Below are positions 1 to 9,115 of a stretch of DNA of 49,855 bases, in pieces. Numbering within the stretch: position 1 is the first letter of the stretch; each line of letters starts with the position of its first letter. The notes under the pieces were generated by a model, which saw only the letters and a list, made by a program, of their open reading frames with translations, was not told the DNA's origin and made no database searches. The stretch comes from Bacteroidales bacterium (GTDB lineage Bacteria; Bacteroidota; Bacteroidia; Bacteroidales; UBA7960), in contig PWJC01000181.1 in the NCBI GenBank assembly GCA_003560165.1, positions 1 to 49,855 of the forward strand, written 5' to 3'. Position numbers and translations under genes: made by a program.

Positions 1-114
<114 letters not shown>

Positions 115-169
115 ACGACATTTCGTCTTCCGGGAACAAATACAAACACATGATCCATAAAACAATCAT

Positions 170-1015
170 ATGAACTACCGGCTTGCCCGCATCCTGATAC
201 GTTTATTGCCTGTATTTCTGCTTGTTTCGTGCAAAACCGGCCTGTATTATGCCACCCGTTTCGTGGCGGAGGAAGAAGAGATCCACGTATTGCTTCTTCC
301 TCCGCCCGGGCTGATCACCACCTTCCTGCCCCATCATCCCGACAGCGTGCCCGGGGAGCCGTCTCCGGCCATCGATCAGGAAAAGGTCCGTTTTGTTCAT
401 GAGGTGGATGATTCGGCCTATGTGCGCATCTTTATGGAATCGATCAGGCACCACCTCGGCCGTTTCTATGTCCGGGTCTACGGCCCCGATCAAATGGATG
501 CCTTTAATGAACTCGATACCACGGCCTTTATTTTCAGGGTAGCCCAACTGGAACTGCTGGAATACATTGCAAGGGAAACCTTCGTGGGGCGAATAAGGAG
601 CAGGGAATTCAGGGAAACGGTCGAACTCACCTTCCTGGAAAACAATGTGTGGTTTGAATTTTCAAGGACAGATGAACCGGATATCCCTCCTGAAGTGCTG
701 TACAGCGCATTTTCCACCAGCGACTACATCGACGGCCGCTTTGTGACGCGTCGCGAAACCGGTGAAACCGTCTTTGTGCCCGAGGCCTACCTCCTGGGCG
801 AAGAGGATGTCAGAGACCTAGCCTATTTGTCGGGAAGGCAGAATGCGCAGCATATTTTCGATCATTTGCTCAATACCTATGTTGCGCGCGAAATGGATGA
901 GCCACCACCCTATTATTACCACTATGATCTGCGTCAACACACCATCCGCGAACAACTACATCCAGGCTTCATCCGGATCGGATCTGCTGAAACGCAAGGG
1001 GAAAATCAGCCCTGA
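170..1015 (+). CDS. Hypothetical lipoprotein
   Basis: A 281-residue protein with a lipoprotein signal peptide: basic N-terminus, hydrophobic stretch and lipobox LLVSC with the acylated Cys at residue 21. It is therefore predicted to be envelope-anchored. The mature part has no motif I recognise. It carries a proline-rich segment near residues 43-65 and an aromatic cluster (YYYHY) near residue 247. The ATG at 170 is the only start that keeps the whole signal peptide. The gene converges on tsaD and the two overlap by 10 bases at their 3' ends. No function can be assigned from sequence; neither the fold nor a partner is evident. Confidence 0.75.
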   Translation: MNYRLARILIRLLPVFLLVSCKTGLYYATRFVAEEEEIHVLLLPPPGLITTFLPHHPDSVPGEPSPAIDQEKVRFVHEVDDSAYVRIFMESIRHHLGRFYVRVYGPDQMDAFNELDTTAFIFRVAQLELLEYIARETFVGRIRSREFRETVELTFLENNVWFEFSRTDEPDIPPEVLYSAFSTSDYIDGRFVTRRETGETVFVPEAYLLGEEDVRDLAYLSGRQNAQHIFDHLLNTYVAREMDEPPPYYYHYDLRQHTIREQLHPGFIRIGSAETQGENQP

Positions 1016-2022
1016 TACCTGGTAAAGGGGGTGGTGTCAAGGGGGGCAAAATCACCGTCGAGGTATTTGAAATATCCGGCCATGGCGATCATGGCGGCGT
1101 TGTCGGTGCAATAGTCAAAACGGGGTATGTATACCTCCCAGTTTTTATCATCCTGCTCCTGCATGAATGCCCGCCGCAAGCCCGAATTGGCCGACACCCC
1201 GCCCGCCAGGGCAACGTGTCGAATGCCGGTTTGCTCAACGGCCTTTCGCATTTGCTTCATCAGTATCCCGACTATGGTATGCTGGATGGATGCTGAGAGG
1301 TCGTCGATGTTTGCAGCAATGAATTTGGGGTCATTTTTCAGCTGGTCGCGTAAAAAATACAATACCGAGGTTTTCAGCCCGCTGAAACTGAAATCGAGCC
1401 CCGGCACCCTTGGGTGGGGAAAGCGAAATGCAAGGGGATTCCCTTTTTGGGCATGCCGGTCGATCAACGGCCCGCCCGGATAGGGCAGGCCCATGATCTT
1501 GGCCGCCTTGTCGAAGGCTTCTCCTGCCGCATCGTCGATGGTTTGCCCGATGACCTCCATCTCCCTGGTGTTATGGACCACAACGATCTGGGTATGCCCT
1601 CCTGATACCGTCAGGCACAGGAAAGGGAAGGGCGGAGATTTTGGTTGTTCTTCGTCTTCGATGAAGTGGGCAAGGATGTGGGCATGCATGTGGTTGACCG
1701 TGATCAGGGGGATGCCCAGGGCCAGGGCAAAGGCTTTGGCAAAAGAGGAGCCCACCATCAGGGATCCCAGCAGTCCGGGACCATTGGTGAAGGCTACCGC
1801 ATTGATTTGGTTTTTCCTTATCTTTGCCGCAAGGATTGCCTTGTTGATAACAGGAATGATGTTTTGCTGGTGTGCCCTTGAGGCCAGTTCGGGCACTACA
1901 CCCCCAAAATCACGGTGAACCTGCTGGTTGGCGATCAGGTTGGCAAGAATTTTGTGGTCCCGGATGACGGCTGCGGAGGTATCGTCGCAGGATGACTCGA
2001 TCCCAAGTATATAAACACTCAT
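1006..2022 (-). CDS. tsaD: tRNA N6-adenosine threonylcarbamoyltransferase TsaD
   Basis: 338 residues, the usual TsaD length. The protein transfers the threonylcarbamoyl group from threonylcarbamoyl-AMP to A37 of ANN-decoding tRNAs, acting with TsaB and TsaE in the cytoplasm. Visible family marks are the N-terminal GIESSCDDTSAAV, the GPGLLGSLMVG stretch, the metal-binding HMHAH (about residues 111-115), SGGHTQIV and the C-terminal AGGVSANSGLR. The ATG at 2022 gives the standard N-terminus MSVYILGIESS. It is divergent from tamB with 35 bases between start codons. A candidate promoter box lies at 2066-2073, inside the tamB coding start. Its 3' end overlaps the upstream lipoprotein gene. Confidence 0.97.
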   Translation of the reverse strand: MSVYILGIESSCDDTSAAVIRDHKILANLIANQQVHRDFGGVVPELASRAHQQNIIPVINKAILAAKIRKNQINAVAFTNGPGLLGSLMVGSSFAKAFALALGIPLITVNHMHAHILAHFIEDEEQPKSPPFPFLCLTVSGGHTQIVVVHNTREMEVIGQTIDDAAGEAFDKAAKIMGLPYPGGPLIDRHAQKGNPLAFRFPHPRVPGLDFSFSGLKTSVLYFLRDQLKNDPKFIAANIDDLSASIQHTIVGILMKQMRKAVEQTGIRHVALAGGVSANSGLRRAFMQEQDDKNWEVYIPRFDYCTDNAAMIAMAGYFKYLDGDFAPLDTTPFTRYQG

Positions 2023-2057
2023 GGCATTAAAACGGCTACTGCAAATCCCATAAACAA

Positions 2058-5000
2058 TTGGAGGGCAAAGGTATCAAAAAAATACGGAAAGTTTTGATCT
2101 GCCTGGCTGCAGCCATGATCCTTCTGCCCCCCCTTGCCTATGCCCTGCTGCAAACCAACAGGGTGCAGTCTGTCATGCTCAGTGGGTTGAGCTCCTACGT
2201 GTCAGGCAAACTGGAAACAAAAGTGAGCATTGGTGGAGTTGACTTTGTTTCTTTCCGCAGCATTGTTTTTCGTGATGTGCTGATCCACGACCTTAGCGGG
2301 TCATCCCTGGTCGAAATGGAACGTCTGGCTTTTACCCTGCAAAGCCTGTCCAGGCAAAAACGCCAACTCGTACTCCGCAGCCTGCTGATAGAAAATGCCC
2401 GGTTCAGCGCCTGCCGGCTTGAGGGGGAAGCGGACCACAACTTTCGCTTTCTGTTTGAAGGCTTAACAAGCCCCGGCACTCAAGCAACCGGTTTTTCCTG
2501 GCAGATCCATTCCGAATCCCTTCAAATAAGAAACCTGTCCTTGACGATCAGGGATTTCAACCCCGGGCTTGGCCTGCCGGGTTTTGATCCCGGCAATGTT
2601 ACCATCAATGGCCTTTATCTCGGCATGCGCCACCTGACCTTTGAGCAGGATAGCCTCTCTTTTGAACTTGATTACCTCAGATTCAGCCATGAGGGCGGGC
2701 CGGATCTGGACTACCTCTCGGGCAGTTTTTCTTTCGGGCACAGAGAAGCCCTGGCCGCCAATGTGAGTTTGCGCACGCCAGTAACCAAGCTGTATTTTGA
2801 CCTTGCTCTGCGGCATGGTGGCCCGTCGGCATTGGGCGACTTTTTCTCCGGTATTGACTACCGGTTGTCTGTGGGCCAATCACAGCTGGGGATGGCCGAT
2901 ATCGGGTATTTTTACCCCCCCTTGAACGGAAGCCACGACATTCTTGGTTTGCAGGGCATTTTCGAAGGAAAGGCCGGGTGGTTGTGGGGAACACAAATTG
3001 ATCTGCGCACCGGTGATCATACACGCTTCCTGGGCGATTTCAGCTTCAGCGATCTGGGAAACCCCTATGCCGCACAACTGGATTTCAGGGTCGGGGAGCT
3101 TCGCAGCTCCGTGTCAGAAATCAGGCAATGGTCTCTGCCTGATGTTTGGCATGAAAAGGTGTTGGGATTACCCGTTTATCTGGATAATGTCGGGCATTTT
3201 TCATTCTCAGGAAAGGTGGAAGGCTCTCTGGCCGAATTCCGGACCATGGGCAGGCTGGATAACGGGTTCGGTACGTTGACGGCTGATGCGAAGTTCTCGA
3301 AACTGCCCGGCGATGACCAATACACTTATTCCGGCATGCTTGAGGCGGGAGATCTCGACCTCGGCAGGCTGCTTGGGCACGAAAGGGTGTTTGGCCGTAT
3401 TTCCATGTCGGCCAGCCTCGATGGCCGTGGTTTTTCGGCAGATGCAGCCGATATTGGCCTGGATGGGGTAATAACAAGGTTTGAAGTGATGGGTTACGAA
3501 TACCAGAACCTTGTACTGGCCGGTGATTTTACCGACCGGTCTTTCAACGGTTCCCTGGAAGTGGATGACCCCAATTTGTTCCTCGAATTCAGAGGAATGG
3601 CCGATTTTGCAGAAGCAGTGCCCTTGTTCGACTTTGAGCTGATGGTAGGCAGGGCCAGGCTGAGTACATTGAATCTGCTCAGACGGGATACCCTGGTTGA
3701 GTCAGTTATATCGGCCAGTATGAACATGAAGGCCAGCGCCTCCTCGTTTGACAACATGGAAGGGGTGGTTTCCCTTACCGGTATCCGGTATGGCGAGATC
3801 CCTGCCGGAGAGGGAGCTTTGGGCCTTGAAGAAATACGGCTGGAAACAGACACCATTTACCTGCGAAATACCCATTGGGGTGGAGAAAGGAGGCAATTGA
3901 CAATCAGGTCGGAATTTGCCGATGTCGACCTGATTGGAAACACTGGTTTTTACCGGATGGGTTCGATTTTCAGAGAGCTTGTCCATGATTTTCTGCCAGC
4001 CCTTTACCAGGAAAATGCAAACGTGCAAAGCCGGGATGATTTCTCTGAGGAGCTGAATTTTTCACTTCGGCTCAAAGACACCGATGCCCTTTCTGCTCTT
4101 TTTTCTCCTTCTATACGTATCAGCCCGGATGCATGGGCTAACGGAAGCTATCGTTCGGCCGGCAACGAGTTGGTCGTGAATGCACATGCCGATACCCTCA
4201 GCCTGGCCTTTCTGAAATTTGCCGGATGGGGGGTGTCGGGAAAAAGGCAGGGCGATCGTTTTCTGATCTCCTCCCAAAGCAGCAATCTCATGCTCTCCGA
4301 CAGCCTGCAGCTGGACGGGTTCCGCTGGGAAACCGCCTTTCACGACGATTCCATAGACCTTGACATCGAATGGGGACAGGGGGAGGGCAGCGGTCATCTG
4401 AGCGGACAGGGCAAGGTCATCGACTGGCTGCAGGCCGAATTCTTCTTATCCTCATTTTCCGCCCGGCTTAATGGATCGACGTGGCTGGCCAATGCAGACC
4501 ACAAAATTTTTCTGGGGCAAAACCAACTGGAAATTTACCAGCTGATGTTTTACAACCAGGATCAGTTTATCCGCGCCGACGGATTGCTGGGCAGTTTGCC
4601 CGGCTACGGGATGATGCTTACCTTTGCCAACTTCGACTTAACATCTGCAGGACTTTTCGTGGGCAGGCGAAACATGACATTTGGCGGCATCGCCAGTGGC
4701 TATCTCAACTTTAATGCCCTTTACGGCCGTTCGAGACTTGAAGCCGAAGTGGAAGTTTCGGATTTTTCTTTCAATGATGGCCATTTGGGTGATCTTGTGT
4801 TTTCGAGCAGCTGGGACCCTGTCAGGCAGGGATTCCTCATGGATGCTGGGGTTACCAGTCAGGAAAACGGCGAAGTGTTCCGGCCGTTGATCGTGTCGGG
4901 CCATGTATATAATGCTGAACGCGGTCAGCACCTCGACCTGGTGATTGACCTGTCCGATATGAAGATGTCGGTATGGAATACCTACCTGAAGGGGTTTGCT

Positions 5001-6587
5001 GATGAATTTCAAGGCAGGGCCTTTGGCAGGCTCCGCCTTTACGGCCCCACTTACGATCCTGAACTGGCAGGCAACGTGCGCCTGATCGATGGCGGCCTGT
5101 ATATCCCGTATCTGAATACCAGGTACAGTTTTGCCCACGATGTGGAGATAGCCAAAGACCGTCTCCGCTTCGACAATATGGTCATGAGCGACAGCCTTGG
5201 CAATACGGCCCTGGTTTCCGGATACCTCATGCACAACAGATTTTCTGACTTTTCGGTCGATATGCGTTTGCAGCCCCGGCGGCTGATGGTTTTCAACACC
5301 ACATCCGGGCATAACAGGTTTTACTATGGTACGGCGTTTCTCTCAGGCCTGGCCCATATTCACGGGCCTGTAAACAACCTCAGCATGGACGTTAGTGCCC
5401 GCACCAACCGGGGCACCCTGGTTTTCCTGCCCCTGCGTTATGCCGGCGAGGTAAGGGAAAATCACTTCATCACCTTTGTTTCGAGCCACCCGGGGCAAGA
5501 CGGGCTTGCATTTGAGGCGCCGGCTCCAGGCGGGGGCATTGCCCTGAATTTCGACCTGGAGGTCACACCGGATGCCGAAGTTCAGTTGTTGTTTGATGAC
5601 CGCTTTGGCGACATCATCAGGGGCAGGGGAAGCGGGGATCTGCGTATTGGGATATCCCCCCGGGGAGGCGTCGATATGTACGGCGATTATGTCATCGAAA
5701 GCGGGGAGTACCTTTTTCAGTTGCAAAACATCATCAATAAACGGTTTCGGATCGAGCAGGGCAGCAATATCCGCTGGACAGGCGATCTGAATGATGCCGA
5801 TGTCGACCTCAGGGCTGCCTACCGTTTGCGCACCCCACTTTACGACCTGATGCTCGGGCAGGGGACGGACATGGAAACAGCCGGGATGTACCGGCGCAGG
5901 ACACCGGTTGAAACCATACTGAAACTGGAGGGGAAACTGTTCAATCCCCTGATCGGTTTTGATATTGAATTGCCCGGAGGAGATGAGAATACCAGGGAAC
6001 TGATCGATAGGATCATCACCACCGAACAGGAAATGAACAGGCAGGTGTTTTCCCTTCTGGTGCTGAACCGCTTCCTGCCCCCTAACTCCGAACAATACAA
6101 TACCGCATTGGGTTACGGGGTGGGCAGTACTTCTTCCGAACTGCTTTCCAACCAGTTGAGCAATTGGTTGTCGCAGATCAGCACCGACTTTGATATCGGC
6201 ATCAATTACCGGCCCGGCGACGATATCAGCAGCCAGGAGGTGGAATTGGCCTTGGCGACCCAGCTCTTCGACGACAGGGTGATTATTGAAGGGAACCTGG
6301 GTGTAGCCGGCAACCACACTGCTACCGGAATGCCCGTTCAACGTGCCAGCAACATCATCGGCGATGTGAACGTGGAGGTGAAGATCACCCCCGGGGGCAA
6401 GTTTAGGGTAAAGGCGTTTAACCGCTCCAATTCATTCGATGTGATCCACCACAATGCCCCCTATACCCAGGGCATCGGACTGTTTTACCGCAGGGAGTTC
6501 GATGGGCTTTATGAGTTGTTCCGGCGGCAGTTCACTGGGGAGTCTGCGCCCTGGACGGAAGCGGATCCTGGCACGGGTGCCAGGTAG
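2058..6587 (+). CDS. tamB: TamB-like inner-membrane/periplasmic translocation and assembly protein (DUF490)
   Basis: 1509 residues, typical for Bacteroidota TamB-like proteins. An N-terminal signal-anchor helix (about residues 10-30) is followed by a very long beta-rich AsmA-like body and a C-terminal TamB/DUF490 domain (roughly the last 350-400 residues, with GDYVIESGEYLFQL and the late NRFLPP and SNQLSNWLSQ segments). TamB-family proteins span the periplasm and are linked to outer-membrane protein assembly and lipid traffic, in proteobacteria with the BamA-like partner TamA. No tamA is in the window. The reading frame opens after a stop at 2028-2030, and the only start preserving the anchor is TTG at 2058. 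The ATG at 2115 (residue 20) would cut into the helix. The gene is divergent from tsaD. Confidence 0.9.
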   Translation: MEGKGIKKIRKVLICLAAAMILLPPLAYALLQTNRVQSVMLSGLSSYVSGKLETKVSIGGVDFVSFRSIVFRDVLIHDLSGSSLVEMERLAFTLQSLSRQKRQLVLRSLLIENARFSACRLEGEADHNFRFLFEGLTSPGTQATGFSWQIHSESLQIRNLSLTIRDFNPGLGLPGFDPGNVTINGLYLGMRHLTFEQDSLSFELDYLRFSHEGGPDLDYLSGSFSFGHREALAANVSLRTPVTKLYFDLALRHGGPSALGDFFSGIDYRLSVGQSQLGMADIGYFYPPLNGSHDILGLQGIFEGKAGWLWGTQIDLRTGDHTRFLGDFSFSDLGNPYAAQLDFRVGELRSSVSEIRQWSLPDVWHEKVLGLPVYLDNVGHFSFSGKVEGSLAEFRTMGRLDNGFGTLTADAKFSKLPGDDQYTYSGMLEAGDLDLGRLLGHERVFGRISMSASLDGRGFSADAADIGLDGVITRFEVMGYEYQNLVLAGDFTDRSFNGSLEVDDPNLFLEFRGMADFAEAVPLFDFELMVGRARLSTLNLLRRDTLVESVISASMNMKASASSFDNMEGVVSLTGIRYGEIPAGEGALGLEEIRLETDTIYLRNTHWGGERRQLTIRSEFADVDLIGNTGFYRMGSIFRELVHDFLPALYQENANVQSRDDFSEELNFSLRLKDTDALSALFSPSIRISPDAWANGSYRSAGNELVVNAHADTLSLAFLKFAGWGVSGKRQGDRFLISSQSSNLMLSDSLQLDGFRWETAFHDDSIDLDIEWGQGEGSGHLSGQGKVIDWLQAEFFLSSFSARLNGSTWLANADHKIFLGQNQLEIYQLMFYNQDQFIRADGLLGSLPGYGMMLTFANFDLTSAGLFVGRRNMTFGGIASGYLNFNALYGRSRLEAEVEVSDFSFNDGHLGDLVFSSSWDPVRQGFLMDAGVTSQENGEVFRPLIVSGHVYNAERGQHLDLVIDLSDMKMSVWNTYLKGFADEFQGRAFGRLRLYGPTYDPELAGNVRLIDGGLYIPYLNTRYSFAHDVEIAKDRLRFDNMVMSDSLGNTALVSGYLMHNRFSDFSVDMRLQPRRLMVFNTTSGHNRFYYGTAFLSGLAHIHGPVNNLSMDVSARTNRGTLVFLPLRYAGEVRENHFITFVSSHPGQDGLAFEAPAPGGGIALNFDLEVTPDAEVQLLFDDRFGDIIRGRGSGDLRIGISPRGGVDMYGDYVIESGEYLFQLQNIINKRFRIEQGSNIRWTGDLNDADVDLRAAYRLRTPLYDLMLGQGTDMETAGMYRRRTPVETILKLEGKLFNPLIGFDIELPGGDENTRELIDRIITTEQEMNRQVFSLLVLNRFLPPNSEQYNTALGYGVGSTSSELLSNQLSNWLSQISTDFDIGINYRPGDDISSQEVELALATQLFDDRVIIEGNLGVAGNHTATGMPVQRASNIIGDVNVEVKITPGGKFRVKAFNRSNSFDVIHHNAPYTQGIGLFYRREFDGLYELFRRQFTGESAPWTEADPGTGAR
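2066..2073 (-). promoter_or_regulatory. Candidate -7 box for tsaD
   Basis: The minus strand reads TACCTTTG, matching the Bacteroidota -7 consensus TAnnTTTG, 43 bases upstream of the tsaD start. No clear -33 TTTG lies at the usual spacing. The box falls inside the first codons of tamB if tamB starts at the TTG at 2058. Confidence 0.45.
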
Positions 6588-6644
6588 TCAGGGGCAGGGA
6601 CGGGAATCGGACTGCCCTGAGGCGTTCTGGCGATGCATTTGCGT

Positions 6645-7847
6645 CTAAAATAAATGCCCGAGCTTGGACTTCTTGGTCTCGAGGTATATCTTGCAGTGGG
6701 CCGAGGTGTGAACAATGATGGGGATGTTCTCAGTGATCTCGATGCCGTAACCTGTAAGCCCCGTCTTTTTCCCGGGATTGTTGGTGATGAGCTTAATCCT
6801 GCTGGCGCCCAGATCGCGGAGTATCTGGGCCCCGATCCCGTAGTCCCTTTCATCGGCCTTGAATCCCAGTTCGATATTGGCTTCCACGGTATCCATCCCC
6901 TTTTCCTGCAGATGGTATGCCTTGAGCTTATTAAGCAGCCCGATACCCCGGCCTTCCTGATTCATGTAAAGCACCACCCCCTTCCCGGCTTTGTCGACCA
7001 TTTTCATGGCCTGATGCAACTGCCCTCCGCAATCGCATTTGCAGGAACCGAAAATGTCGCCTGTAATGCAGGAAGAATGCACCCTGACGAGCACTTCTTC
7101 GCCGGGTGCCCACTCTCCCTTTGTAAGGGCAAGGTGGAGTTTATTGTTGGTGGTCTGCTTGTAGGCAGTCAGTTTGAAGTGCCCCCATTCGGTGGGCAGA
7201 TCGACCTTAATCTCCCTGGTGATCAGACTCTCGTTCTTGATCCTGTAGGCGATCAGGTCTTCAATCGAAATGATCTTCAGGCCGAAACGGTCTGCGATTT
7301 CCAGCAGCTCCGGGAACCTGGCCATAGAGCCATCTTCATTCATGATCTCGACCAGTGCACCGGCAGGCTGCAAACCTGCCAGCCTGGCCAGGTCGATCGA
7401 AGCCTCGGTGTGGCCGGCACGTTGCAATACCCCGCCTTCCCGGGCCCTCAGCGGGAAGATATGCCCTGGGCGGCCAAGATCGTTGGGATGGGTGTTTGGA
7501 TCTGCAAGGGCCTTTACCGTTTTTGCCCGGTCGGCCGCAGAAATGCCGGTAGTACATCCTTTGCCCTTCAGGTCGACCGATATGGTGAAGGGGGTTTCGT
7601 GCAAGGCGGTGTTTTTGGGCACCATCAGTTCCAGATCAAGTTGTTCGCAACGCTTGCGTGTGATCGGGGCGCAAATCAGACCGCGGCCGTGGGTAGCCAT
7701 GAAATTGATGATCTCGGGAGTAATGGTTTCGGCTGCCGCAATAAAGTCGCCCTCATTTTCCCTGTCTTCGTCGTCTACGACAATTACCACCTTGCCGGCT
7801 CTGATATCGGCAATGGCTTCCTCTATGGTGTCCAGTTTTTTTCCCAT
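6645..7847 (-). CDS. ribBA: Bifunctional 3,4-dihydroxy-2-butanone-4-phosphate synthase / GTP cyclohydrolase II
   Basis: 400 residues; catalyses the two entry reactions of riboflavin synthesis, from ribulose 5-phosphate and from GTP. The N-terminal RibB half has [10 protein letters not shown] at residues 25-34, [11 protein letters not shown] and the [14 protein letters not shown] motif. The C-terminal RibA half (from about residue 205) has the zinc-binding cysteines of HSSCITGD...CKCDC, then [10 protein letters not shown] and [10 protein letters not shown]. Both halves look catalytically complete. The start (ATG at 7847) lies 25 bases inside the upstream glycosyltransferase gene, so the two are probably co-transcribed. 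No FMN riboswitch is visible because the upstream DNA is coding. Confidence 0.97.
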   Translation of the reverse strand: MGKKLDTIEEAIADIRAGKVVIVVDDEDRENEGDFIAAAETITPEIINFMATHGRGLICAPITRKRCEQLDLELMVPKNTALHETPFTISVDLKGKGCTTGISAADRAKTVKALADPNTHPNDLGRPGHIFPLRAREGGVLQRAGHTEASIDLARLAGLQPAGALVEIMNEDGSMARFPELLEIADRFGLKIISIEDLIAYRIKNESLITREIKVDLPTEWGHFKLTAYKQTTNNKLHLALTKGEWAPGEEVLVRVHSSCITGDIFGSCKCDCGGQLHQAMKMVDKAGKGVVLYMNQEGRGIGLLNKLKAYHLQEKGMDTVEANIELGFKADERDYGIGAQILRDLGASRIKLITNNPGKKTGLTGYGIEITENIPIIVHTSAHCKIYLETKKSKLGHLF

Positions 7848-9046
7848 GATGTAGGTTCGTGTTCAGGTACGCCCGGGTCAGGTCCCGTAATGATGCCCCC
7901 AAGTGTCCTGCTGGTATCTGCCCAGCTAAACTGTTTTTTTACAAACAAAAGGGCATTTTCCCTGACCTTTTGATGCAAGCCGGTATCCTGCAGCAAAGAT
8001 ACGATTAGTTGTGCATACTCTTCCTCCTTTCGCCCAATGAGTATTTCATGCCCCTGGGTGGCCCCAATGGCCTGATTAGCCAAGGGAGAGCTCACACAGG
8101 GAAGGCCCATGGCCATGGCTTCCAGTACCTTGTTCTGCAATCCGGTGCCGATCTGCATTGGGGCCACAAAGATCCTGGAACCTGCATAGTATTCGCGGAT
8201 GTCGTCAACCCACCCGCTTACCTTCACCCTGTCCGATGCCAATGCCCTGACCCGGGCCGTGGGAGATGCCCCGACAATGGCCACCCGGGCATACGGCCGC
8301 TGCCGCCAGACCATGGGCATGATTTTTTCAACCAGGTACCTGGCCCCGTTGATGTTTGGTGGGTAAGCCATATTTCCGGTAAAGAGGATGTCGAAGGTTT
8401 TGTCACGGCTGGCGGGCCTGAAAAAACCGGTGTCGACCCCGTTGGGAACCACACAGATGCGGTCGCGATCGGGATGGGGGATCAGTGCCCTGTCGTGGAC
8501 CGAGATAATGGTCTTTTTATCAAACTTTCCGAACACCCAGTGCTCATACTTGCTGACCCTCTTGTATTCGGCACTTAACAGCGGCTTCATGTACCAAGGG
8601 GCGACCTGTTTGCGGCGCAACAGTCCGGCCGAGAAACCATCCTGGTAGTCAATGGTTTTATCGGCAGGGATATCCGCGACAAAAGCCGCAGTTCGTATCA
8701 GCTGGCAAAATACATGTTCGGGCTGGTGGGTGTTGATCAGAGCCTGTATCTGCGCTTCTACCCTCGAACTGTGAAAATAAGCGACCTGAAAAGGGATCTG
8801 TGAGAAAACAGCCGTTACCAAACGGGAATAAATGCCTGCGGCAGATAGCCGGAAAAAATACAATGAATGGGTAAATGGTTTCAGGTGGTCATAGGCTTCG
8901 GGATGTATCTTTTTGTCGCTAAGGGCGCAGACAATCAGGTCGTGGTGCTTCGATAACTCACGGATGTGATGGTAGGCCCGCAGTTTGTCGCCTTTTTCCA
9001 GCGGGTAGGGCACCCTTGAAAATATGCAAAAGATCTTCTTTCTCAA
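7823..9046 (-). CDS. GT4-family glycosyltransferase (sugar transferase resembling the PEP-CTERM/EpsH-associated group)
   Basis: 407 residues with a GT-B fold pattern. The N-terminal acceptor domain begins [19 protein letters not shown]. The C-terminal donor domain has [20 protein letters not shown] and the [12 protein letters not shown] element of GT4 retaining enzymes. The opening motif resembles the TIGR03087-type transferases as I remember them, but no exosortase or PEP-CTERM gene is here. It probably transfers a nucleotide-activated sugar during surface polysaccharide or glycolipid assembly; donor and acceptor cannot be read from sequence. It lies between a second glycosyltransferase (69-base gap with a promoter box at 9108-9115) and ribBA, whose start it overlaps by 25 bases. 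Confidence 0.88.
   Translation of the reverse strand: MRKKIFCIFSRVPYPLEKGDKLRAYHHIRELSKHHDLIVCALSDKKIHPEAYDHLKPFTHSLYFFRLSAAGIYSRLVTAVFSQIPFQVAYFHSSRVEAQIQALINTHQPEHVFCQLIRTAAFVADIPADKTIDYQDGFSAGLLRRKQVAPWYMKPLLSAEYKRVSKYEHWVFGKFDKKTIISVHDRALIPHPDRDRICVVPNGVDTGFFRPASRDKTFDILFTGNMAYPPNINGARYLVEKIMPMVWRQRPYARVAIVGASPTARVRALASDRVKVSGWVDDIREYYAGSRIFVAPMQIGTGLQNKVLEAMAMGLPCVSSPLANQAIGATQGHEILIGRKEEEYAQLIVSLLQDTGLHQKVRENALLFVKKQFSWADTSRTLGGIITGPDPGVPEHEPTSWEKNWTP
7994..8001 (-). promoter_or_regulatory. Possible internal -7 box upstream of ribBA
   Basis: The minus strand reads TATCTTTG within the glycosyltransferase coding sequence, 147 bases before the ribBA start. It could let ribBA be transcribed independently. 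No matching -33 TTTG is visible, and a box of this length can occur by chance. Confidence 0.25.
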
Positions 9047-9107
9047 ATCCTGTTCATTTGCTGTATGGCACTGAAGAGAGGGCTTCCGGAACTGTTTTCG
9101 TGTTCGG

Positions 9108-9115
9108 CAAAGGTA
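9108..9115 (-). promoter_or_regulatory. Candidate -7 box upstream of the glycosyltransferase at 7823-9046
   Basis: The minus strand reads TACCTTTG in the 69-base gap between the two glycosyltransferase genes, 61 bases before the downstream start. It could drive the downstream transferase and ribBA separately from the permease gene. Confidence 0.4.

Noticed and set aside
5343-6341. Open frame of 332 codons on the minus strand opposite the end of tamB
   Set aside because: It is antisense to the conserved C-terminal TamB domain and has shadow-like composition.
6654-7973. Open frame of 439 codons on the plus strand opposite ribBA
   Set aside because: It is antisense to a fully conserved ribBA, with no motif, no promoter and no plausible start signals.
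7848-8000. FMN riboswitch upstream of ribBA
   Set aside because: The DNA upstream of ribBA is coding sequence of the glycosyltransferase, and I cannot find the conserved RFN-element pattern.
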